Made by a program: the position numbers and the translations under genes. Under the pieces are notes generated by a model. The model worked only from the letters and a program-made list of their open reading frames with translations. It had not been told where the DNA came from and did no database searches. DNA of 64,000 nt, taken from Tribonema minus (lineage: Eukaryota; Sar; Xanthophyceae; Tribonematales; Tribonemataceae). The DNA lies in contig JAFCMP010000527.1 in the NCBI GenBank assembly GCA_017506865.1, positions 186,001 through 250,000 on the forward strand. The letters are read 5' to 3'. Shown in pieces: positions 56,406 to 64,000 of this stretch. Numbering within the stretch: the first letter of the stretch is position 1; every line of letters starts with the position of its first letter.

Positions 56406-58214
56406 TTATCCTACTGGCTGGCTCGCTGGCACCACAATTTTGCAGAAACAAGCAGCCCCCGGCACCTCAGACACCTGCAACCCTAGCTCATGCATGCCCA
56501 CAGAAATTTGTTGAGCAACTGCAGCACGCGAAGGCGGGCGCGTGCCCATGTATACATACCTGAACGCCAAGGGTGACTTACGGCGCAAGTCACGAGCCTC
56601 TGCGCGAAGCGCCGCCAGTGCCATCCCTGCGCTGCAGATGCTGAGGTCCAGCACTGTGCTGGCAGCGTCCCGTGAGCGCGCGGGCTGATCGCGCACCACG
56701 TGCCACCCCACACCCCCTTTGTTCCTCCGCATCCCCTTGTATACACCCAGGCCGCCCGCCGCCTCGGCGTCGCGCCAAAGTGCGTCTGCTGTATCCGTGT
56801 CGCCTGCCTTGTGTGCCGCGTCTATGGCCGCATTCCACATGCTCGGATTTGGCTTGTGGCCTGACGCTGACAAGCGCTGTAGCCAAAACAGCACCCGCGA
56901 CAGATTTCCTGCATTGCTGTATTTCCACAGAAGTGCAATGGCCATGTCTGGACGAAAAGTACCGCTTGTTAGGGTTGCCTCCAATGTGTCCTCTGCCCGC
57001 TGCATGAGCCCACCTTGCGCGTACCCCTCAATGACCCAGCGATAATACGCAGGCGGGATCTCCACTCCTGAGGCACTCATCTGTGAGACTAGGCTGTCTA
57101 CCTTGGCTTCGTCACCAAGAGCTGCATGAGCCGCCAGCAGCAGGGAGTATGTGATTGAATCGGGTGCAACGCCGCGCTGTGTCATCTCGGTGGCCTTTTG
57201 TAGTGCTGACTGTGGATCGCCGCTTGCGATGATTGCACGCAGAAGCATATTCCACATGTGCACATTGACGAAGCTGAGATTGGTTGCCTCCATCTGAGCG
57301 AAGAGCTCCAGCGCACGCGGCATGTCACGCGACATGCGGCACGCGCGCAGCATCGCCATGTATGTACCCCTGTCTGGGGCTACGCCAGCGTCCACCATTT
57401 CCTTGAGCAGCCAATCAGCAGACTGCAACCTGGTTTGTGCACGCAAAGCCAAATTGTATGCTGTCACATCTGGCTTAGTGCCAGATTGCCTCATGAGTGC
57501 CAGCAGATGCAGCACATGTCTAGATTGATACCGTCTGGTGGACACAGTCTGCAAGACGAAGTGAAAGAATGGCCTGTTTGGGTAGAACCCATGTCTGATC
57601 ATACCACCCAGGCACCCCGTTGCAGCCTCCGTATCACCTTCTGCCAATCGTGCTCGCACCTGTTCGGACCGCACCTCGAGCTCAGCATCACCAGCTTGCT
57701 CTACGGCATTGGTCGGTGCAAGATCTTGGCTACTGCGGCTGCTGCTGATGGCTTCGCTGCTGGTGGCGACGCTGCTGCTGCTGCTGCGTTTTGATCTGCT
57801 GCTCGCGCCTTGCTGCTGTTTAATGGTTTTGTTGCTGGGATTTGATCTGCTGCTTGTGCCGTGCTGTCTGGGTGCGTGGATTGCTGATGTTGTGCCAGAG
57901 TCCAAAGCAGAATCCTGACTACCTTCGGCGGCACCCGCCTCCACCGCTGTGTCCTTCTTGAAAGGCAGATCAGCAAAGGTGCGGCGAGCGTAGTCGATGC
58001 CGCGGCAGCAGGGCATTACTTGGCGAGCTACGTTCGTTGCCGTGAGCACGCATGAAAACTTCCGCTGAGGTACCTCGTATTGCTGTGTCCGCCGCCACTG
58101 CTTGGCAGGAGAAACTACGCGCAGCTGGATTCCTCTGCCCAAGCGCCAGCCTTGCCGTCCTGCATTCGCTAGCATCGCCCTCCACGCGCCCCTTCCTTTG
58201 CTCTCTGCATCCAT
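56406..58214 (-). CDS. PPR protein with SMR-like C-terminus, paralogue 2 (intact)
   Basis: Single-exon, 602 residues from ATG 58214. The first 60 residues are Arg-rich (MLANAGRQGWRLGRGIQLRV), suggesting organelle targeting, and a Ser-rich linker follows. PPR-like pairs run from about 150 to 480, for example VTAYNLALRAQTRLQSADWL, PDRGTYMAMLRACRMSRDMP and PDSITYSLLLAAHAALGDEA. The C-terminal 90 residues (LDLSICSAGMALAALRAEAR onward, with FRYVYMG) resemble a degenerate SMR domain. Architecture and length match the gene at 8494-10281. It is expected to bind organellar RNA; the target is unknown. The third copy next to it is broken, so this is probably the working member of the pair. Confidence 0.8.
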   Translation of the reverse strand: MDAESKGRGAWRAMLANAGRQGWRLGRGIQLRVVSPAKQWRRTQQYEVPQRKFSCVLTATNVARQVMPCCRGIDYARRTFADLPFKKDTAVEAGAAEGSQDSALDSGTTSAIHAPRQHGTSSRSNPSNKTIKQQQGASSRSKRSSSSSVATSSEAISSSRSSQDLAPTNAVEQAGDAELEVRSEQVRARLAEGDTEAATGCLGGMIRHGFYPNRPFFHFVLQTVSTRRYQSRHVLHLLALMRQSGTKPDVTAYNLALRAQTRLQSADWLLKEMVDAGVAPDRGTYMAMLRACRMSRDMPRALELFAQMEATNLSFVNVHMWNMLLRAIIASGDPQSALQKATEMTQRGVAPDSITYSLLLAAHAALGDEAKVDSLVSQMSASGVEIPPAYYRWVIEGYAQGGLMQRAEDTLEATLTSGTFRPDMAIALLWKYSNAGNLSRVLFWLQRLSASGHKPNPSMWNAAIDAAHKAGDTDTADALWRDAEAAGGLGVYKGMRRNKGGVGWHVVRDQPARSRDAASTVLDLSICSAGMALAALRAEARDLRRKSPLAFRYVYMGTRPPSRAAVAQQISVGMHELGLQVSEVPGAACFCKIVVPASQPVG

Positions 58215-58228
58215 CAGCTAACTAGTCA

Positions 58229-58805
58229 CCTGAGGTGGAATCATGAACTCGCTAATTAGTGCTGGCATAAAACTCATGAAGCCATGGACGAAGGGTTACA
58301 TACATACCAACTCATGGCGGTTGCATAGTGCCCGCATGACCTATCGTCTGAGCACCATTTCAACCACACACAGACAACCATTAAGACCAGCCTGGCCCGT
58401 GCATGCCAGCTGCAGTTAAAGGGCTGCAGCCGCAGCCGGTGGCCGCCGAGCCGTGCTGACACAATGCCTACTTCAGACCTATACGGTGTTGCTGTATTGT
58501 GCCTGCCTTCACATCGGCAGCTCATGAGGTGGAATCATGAACTCACTAATTAACGCGGGCGCAATGAAGGTTGTGGCTTCCATACCACATGCCATGTTCA
58601 GCCTGAGGTCATTACAATAGTGCGTTGTGCCACGCATGACATGCTGTCTGCGCACCAATTCAACTACACACACACAACCACTGAGTGCCCTTCTGAACCG
58701 TGCATGGGCGCAGCTGCCAGCCGGCGGCCGCCTTTCAACATTTAAGCCTTGCTGTAAGCACGCAATGCCTACTTCAGACCCATACGGTGTTGCTGTGAAC
58801 ATGTT
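58229..58805. repeat. Tandem duplication of about 290 bp upstream of PPR paralogue 2
   Basis: Two diverged units (58229-58523 and 58524-58805). Each begins with GAGGTGGAATCATGAACTC and CTAATTA, contains CGCATGAC and CAACCA(T/C)TGAG/TAAG-type blocks, and ends CCTACTTCAGACC(T/C)ATACGG then TGTTGCTGT. Confidence 0.8.
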
Positions 58806-60426
58806 GTGTGTCTGCGTTGTGATATCTTCTACCTACACCTCTCATGGTTTGCCCATATCACACAATTAGCCTACAGTGGCTTCTTCACTGTGACACTGAG
58901 TGGGTAGCGATGCATTATGGCACTTATCTGCTCGAGCGATGACATTCTGTCAATTTGAAAGTGGTCGATATATCTACTTAGCATAGGGTTGCTTTAGAGC
59001 GCTTTCTGATGGCATGCTGTAGCATGTATGACTCCATCCTGGATCCCTGTGTTAGTTGATGCCTCAGCTCCAGTGCTCTGTTCCTCCACCCAACTTAATT
59101 GAATTTTCCAAGTTGCTGACAAGCTGAGGGTACACATGTACCTAATCACATAGAAGTATACATGTCATGACCAACACACGGACCCGTACCTTACCCTTTT
59201 GATTAAACGTTTGTGGTCATCATATAATCATCAGCCTGTGGACTCAAGGGCAGATTGTTCAGCTGCAGCAGTGGCGTGGTGTAAACACTGCATCACTGGT
59301 GAGTTGAGCGGGAACCTGAAGTTGACAATTGTTGTCGCCGAACAACAATTCATTGCAATGGCAAAGGAATTGCCAACAGTGTGATTAGTTGACTTGAGCA
59401 AGGCTCCCCCTTCCGAAGCTCGGTATATGCGAGAAACTTTCGGAAAAAGCATCAATCCAAGTGCTGCACTGTCATGGTGAATCAGATTAAATAGTATGAC
59501 AAGCCTTAGGAAGCCTTAGGGAGAGTGCCCCTGTGAGCGCAAGTTGTCATAATATTACATGTCAGTGACCCCGCTGAATAGCTCCAGCTCGCACAACCTT
59601 GAAGTACACACTTGAACTATGGCTATTCCATGAGAAAACCACCTAATTAAGTAGTGCCCACTGCCAAAATAATCACTGCGCAACAATTGGAGACTATAAA
59701 AGGCTGTTACAGTAGTGAGCAAATGTACATGCATGTAGACCGTCTTTGTGAACAATGTGCTGCCGCAGAAACATGAGTGCCAATTGTTCAGTTGCATATT
59801 ATGCGGTGGCAAGCTGTGAGTTCACAGCCGTGCATGCATCAGGATGAACACTGCCCTCAGGCTGCCAGCAACAGTGCTGCTGTACTAGTAGTGTATGATG
59901 CAATGCAACAATCAAGGGCACTTTCTATATATGCCTTGCAAACAATGGTGCATAGGTTGACAATGTGTCAATTGCTACTACTCAATGACATATGCAGTCT
60001 AATCAAGCACTGCACCTAGCACGTGAATGTCAGATGTGGCGGGTCACCTCTGATCAGCGCTGAAAAAACTACACAGACATGTGCCTGCTAGCGTGCCCTG
60101 GCAGGCTGCAGCACTGGCAGGCTGCAGCACTGGCAACTACTCGGAGTCCTCAGAAGCTGACACAGTATGAACCAGTGGGATCGGTGGTTCCACGTGCATC
60201 GTGTTCCCCATTGCAACAGGATTTATACACAGCGAAACGTGCCACTGGGCAGCATAACGTCATATCATCTTACACACTCATTGCAAACAACAGCAACATG
60301 CAAGAACGGCATATGGCATTAGCAAGTGTGGACCAGAAAAGAAACACATGCAAGCCACACTGTGTGAGCTGATGCATGCATTGACGGCTGCAACAACTGC
60401 AGCTGCTCTTATCCTGATCAATGCCA
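58806..60426. other. Intergenic region
   Basis: No gene recognised. From about 59.9 kb it matches the 3' flank of PPR paralogue 2 as part of the duplication. It contains a 16-bp tandem repeat (GCAGGCTGCAGCACTG) near 60101-60132. Confidence 0.5.
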
Positions 60427-62112
60427 TCATGGTTGGCTTGCTGGCACCACAATCGTGTAGAAATAAGCGGCCCCCGGCACCTCAGACACCTGCAACCCTA
60501 GGTCATGCATACCCTCAGAAATTTGTTGAGCAATTGCATCGCGTGAAGGCGGGCATGTCCCCATGTACACATACCTGAACGCGGAGGGTGACTTACGGCG
60601 CAAGTCACGAGCCTCCGCGCGAAGCGCCGCCAGCGCCACCCCTGCACTGCAGATGCTGAGGTCCAGCACTATGCTCCCGGCATCCCGTGAGCGTGGGGAT
60701 TTATCGCGCACCATGTGCCATCCCCCACCCCTGCTGGTCCTCCGCATTTCCTTGTACATACGCATGCCGCCCGCCGCCCCTGCGTCGCGCCAAACGGCGT
60801 CAGCTTCGTCTGTGTCGCCTGCCTTGTGTGCCGCGTTAATGGCCGCGCTCCACATGCTCAGAGTTGGCTTGTGGCCTAACGCTGACAAGCGCCGTAGCCA
60901 GTACTTAACCCGTGGCAGGTTTCCTGCATCGCTGTACTCCCACAAAAGCGTAACAGCCATGCCTGGCTGAAAAGTACCGCTTGTCAGGGCCGCCTCCAAT
61001 GTGCCCTCTGCGCGCTGCATGAGCCCGCCTTGCGCGGACGCCTGAATGACACAGGGATATTACGCAGGTGGCACCTCCATTGCTGAGGCACTCATACGTG
61101 AGACTAGGCTCTCTACCTCAGCATGGTCACCGACAGCTGCATGGGCTGCCAGCAGCAGGAAGTATGTGACTGCATCGGGTGCAACGCCGCGCTGTGTCAT
61201 CTCGGCGGCCACTTGTAGTGCTGACTGTGATTGCCGCTTGCAATGATTGCATGCAGGAGCATATTCCACATGTGCACATTGACGAAGCTGAGATTGGTTG
61301 CCTCCATCTGAGCGAAGAGCTCCAGCGCACGCGGCATGTCACGCGACATGCGGCACGCGCGCAGCATCGCCATGTATGTACCCCTGTCTGGGGCTACGCC
61401 AGCGTCCACCATTTCCTTGAGCAGCAAATCAGCAGACTGCAAGGTGGTTCGTGAGCGCAAAGCCAAATTGTATGCCATCACATCTGGCTGAGTGCCAGAT
61501 TGCCTCATGAGTGCCAGCAGGCGCCACGCTTCCTTCGCTCCACATTTGGCAGCCACAGCCTTTAGAAAGAGGTGAAAGAGCGAGATGTGGGGACGATGCC
61601 CGCCTTTCACCATGCCGCCAAGAAACCCTGCCGCGGCTTCGAGTTTGCCCTCCTCCAATTTCTTTCGCACGACTTCTGAAAAGGCGTCCGTGGCGACGAG
61701 CTGACGCTTCTCAGCGGTGGGTGCCTTGTCATGGCTACATGGCTTTGCTGCTGCTGACGCGTTGCTGACGCTTGATTGAGTTCGTGCTTGACAGGAGTTT
61801 GCCTGACTCTAGTGCAGGATCCTGACTACTGTCGGCGGCAGCCGTGCCCACCGCCATGACATTCGTTGAGGACACACCCATAATGGTGCGGCACGCATAG
61901 CCGATGCCGCGGCAGCAGGGCAACACATGGCCATCGACTGTTGTGAGAGATAGGTGGCGCTGTTGAGGTACCTCGAATTGCTGTGTGCGCCGCCACCGCC
62001 TGGCAGGGAACGCTACGTACAGCTGAATTTCTCTGCCGTAGCGCCAGCCTTGCCTTCCTGCATTCGCTAGCATCGGCCACCACCACGCGCCCCCCCCTTT
62101 CCTTTCCTTCAC
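60427..62112 (-). pseudogene. PPR protein paralogue 3, broken
   Basis: Coding blocks colinear with paralogue 2 lie in three frames: 62112-61735 (N-terminus, MLANAGRQGWRYGREIQLYV), 61670-61197, and 61020-60427 plus the part before it (C-terminus, LDLSICSAGVALAALRAEAR). Near 61230 one base is missing relative to paralogue 2 (TGACTGTGATTGCCGC versus TGACTGTGGATCGCCGC), which shifts the frame. A stop interrupts the 62112 frame near 61735, and another defect lies near 61.06 kb (PPA then stop). The SMR-like end is preserved. It is most likely a non-functional duplicate, though more than one sequencing error would also produce this pattern. Confidence 0.8.
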
Positions 62113-62368
62113 CCACGTGATCAGCGAGTGGGGGTCGAGTCCGCGTATGTGAGCGGACGTGAACGTGCTGGAAGAACAGTTCTATTTAGAACTGTACGTT
62201 AACGCTTTTGCAAGCCAAAAGCACCATGTAGAGTTCATTGATGAACCTTCACCTGCACCTACTTTTGTAGATGACATGACAGCATCTACTTCATTTCAAG
62301 AACCCACAATGTTTACGCTCGGGTGATGTACAATCATCTGGGCTTTTTCGCGCCCTGAGCGAGAATAA
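62113..62368. other. Spacer before retroelement 3
   Basis: Short interval containing the third copy of the dispersed motif on the minus strand, reading towards the PPR pseudogene. No gene seen. Confidence 0.5.
62335..62359 (-). repeat. Dispersed 25-bp motif, copy 3
   Basis: Exact reverse complement of copy 1 at 43388-43412. On that strand it is preceded by TACTTTTTATTTATTCTCG, as the other copies are by similar AT-rich runs. Confidence 0.7.
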
Positions 62369-64000
62369 ATAAAAAGTACAACCCAGGCTAACGCACTCTC
62401 TGGATGGGCGGGGGTGCTACAGCAGGCGGCTCCTCAAGCGGCTGCAGACAACGCTGCTGAGGATGCGGCAACACAAGCGGCACCGGCAGCAGCGGCAGCA
62501 GCACCAGCACCAGCAGCATCAGCAGCGGCAACTGTTACAGCGGCAGCGGCGGTTGCCAGTGGAGGCGCGACCACTCCGGCAGCGGCAACTGCATCAGCGG
62601 CTGGCCGCGCTTATGGCGCAGCCATTCCGGCAACACACAACGCAGCTGCCGCTGGATCAGGGGCCGCGGCGGCAGCACAGGCGGCACCAGCGGCAGCAGC
62701 AGCAGCGGCGGCGCACGGCGCAACTACTCCGGCGGCAGCAGCAGCGGCGGCAGCAGCAGCTGCTCCAGCATCAGAGGCTGCTGCAGCAGCGGCAGCAGGT
62801 GTTGCACCTCAAGTGGCCTCGGCGGCATCACTAACTGCAGCATCAACAGCAGCGGCTGCGGGCATAGGCAACACAGCTGCTACAGGCCCTACTAGCCTAA
62901 GGGCTGCTGCAGCACCTGCAACAGGAGCAGCGTCGGCAGGCGGCGCCGCAACCGTGCCGGCTGCGACAGCGGCAATGGCGGTGGCAGCGGCCAATGCGGC
63001 AGGTGCTGCACCAACACCTGCGGCAGCAGCAACACCACTGGCAGCAGCAGCAACGGCAGGCGGCACAGCTGCAGCACCAGCGCACGCAGCAGCGGCAGCC
63101 GTCAATGCAGGCGCTGCGCGTTCCACACCAGCAATGCTACAAGGCGCAGCAGCAGCAGAGGTGGCGCGCCTGCCCCTCATGCGGACGATCGCCACAGCTG
63201 CCACATCTCTACGTGCAGCAACAGGTGACAAGCTGGAACATATACTGCCACCAGCGCTAACGCCACTGCAGCAGCAACCACCTACGCAGCAGCCGCCGCT
63301 GCGGCCGACAGCAGGTGGTGGCACTGGTGCGGATGCTGCTTGCGTACTTGACGCCAGTGCTCTGCAGTTGCAGTGTAGCCTGAAGCGCCCCAATCAGAGT
63401 GCGCTTGCAGATGCCGTCGCTACCGAGCTTGCAGATAAGGTGGAGGCGGACCTGCAACAGCTGCCGCAGGGCACGCAACGCACGCAAGCACTTGCTCGAT
63501 TCCGGTCGCAGCGCCACATGCACTCGATCGGCATGGCATTCCTCAACGAGCCCATGTACTCCACAACGGCTTCGTTCGATGGCCTATCCTGGCAGCTGGC
63601 CGTCAAACGCGCCATCGGAGTAGAGGAGCAGACGGCAGGCTGCAAGCTGTGCGGGAAGTCGCCGGGCGGCACCCTGCATGCACGGCTGTGTCAAGCGCCA
63701 CGCGTCAAGGCGCACGACACCATTGTCCACAATAGCGTCAAGAGGGCCACGCAGCGCCTCCTGCGGCAATACCTCAAAACGGGGCTGGTGGACGAGGACT
63801 ACACGCCGTTTCTGGGGTCCGCCGGGCCGCCGGGGAGTCGCAGGATGGACATCGTGCTGCCTGCCGACGCCTTCCCGGTGACCGGCTACGACGACCCGAC
63901 ACGCCACCTACCGCTCATGGTGGACGTTACCTGCTTCGAGGCACAGGTGGCGTCGCGGGCGGCGAAGACTGCAGCAGACCCCGAGCGATGCTGCCGCGAC
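62369..64000 (+). mobile_element. 3' part of a third RLE-type retroelement (runs off the window)
   Basis: A frame without stops runs from 62369 to the end of the window, more than 540 codons, with no ATG at its start. The first 290 codons are almost pure Ala with Gln, Thr and Pro, encoded by a long GCN/CAG-rich trinucleotide tract that keeps other frames open too. Near the end are a Cys/His finger (CKLCGKSPGGTLHARLC), then HDTIVHNSVKRATQRLLRQY, RRMDIVLP and LMVDVTCFE. These match in order the zinc finger and PD-(D/E)XK-like domain of elements 1 and 2. No RT motifs lie upstream, so this is an internally deleted copy or a separate ORF. Confidence 0.6.

Larger units (their letters stand above)
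55850..62130. repeat. Direct segmental duplication of about 2.3 kb carrying PPR genes, offset about 4 kb
   Basis: About 55.85-58.25 kb and 59.9-62.13 kb align in the same order and orientation: a 3' flank (for example CAGCTGCTCTTATCCT and AGCTGACA(A/C)AGTA) and then the whole PPR coding sequence. Divergence is moderate except for one near-identical stretch (57242-57470 versus 61253-61480). Confidence 0.75.

Noticed and set aside
62809-63393. Minus-strand ORF of 194 codons, Ala/Val/Ser-rich
   Set aside because: Shadow of the GCN-repeat tract; the plus frame leads into recognisable finger and nuclease motifs.

Overview
The window looks like nuclear DNA of a flagellated, intron-rich alga, most likely a chlorophyte; the assignment is an inference. 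Support: an eight-exon homologue of the ciliary protein CFAP298 (Chlamydomonas FBB18), PPR-SMR proteins with organelle-type presequences, an ankyrin family with the W-A-x-A-x-G-C-P-W signature common in algae, GT-AG introns of about 0.5-2.8 kb, and GC-rich retroelements with a restriction-like endonuclease. No rRNA, tRNA or CRISPR was recognised.

Layout. 1-7.3 kb, minus strand: a large multi-exon gene of at least 1,320 codons that runs off the left edge. Its C-terminal part resembles a tyrosine recombinase, and upstream of it is an ORF with two PD-(D/E)XK-like modules split by one in-frame TAG. 8.5-10.3 kb, plus: an intronless PPR-SMR-like gene. 11.6-13.7 kb, minus: a three-exon LYRM7/MZM1-like complex III assembly factor. 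16.2-21.7 kb, plus: a five-exon mRNA-export-factor-like protein with an N-terminal UAP56-binding motif and RGG-rich C-terminus. 24.2-26.1 kb, minus: an F-box-like/ankyrin gene. 28.5-44.4 kb: a GC-rich transposon island. It holds a two-ORF non-LTR retrotransposon (minus) interrupted by a complete non-autonomous LTR element with only a gag gene, a second head-to-head element (plus), and a truncated copy of the first. 45.6-52.5 kb, minus: CFAP298, resolved exon by exon with every intron in phase 0. 53-54.5 kb, plus: a decayed leucine-rich-repeat gene. 56.4-62.1 kb, minus: two further PPR-SMR-like paralogues in a direct segmental duplication, one intact and one broken. 62.4-64 kb, plus: the 3' part of a third retroelement, running off the right edge.

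The ordinary genes are housekeeping and unrelated in function (cilium assembly, respiratory-chain assembly, mRNA export, organelle RNA metabolism). The unusual parts are the left-end recombinase/nuclease block, the nested gag-only LTR element with perfect terminal features, and the PPR duplication with an apparent gene-conversion patch. Several frameshifts fall in short homopolymers or repeats, so sequencing error cannot be separated from real decay without reads. Splice models were made by eye from consensus sites, phase and homology.
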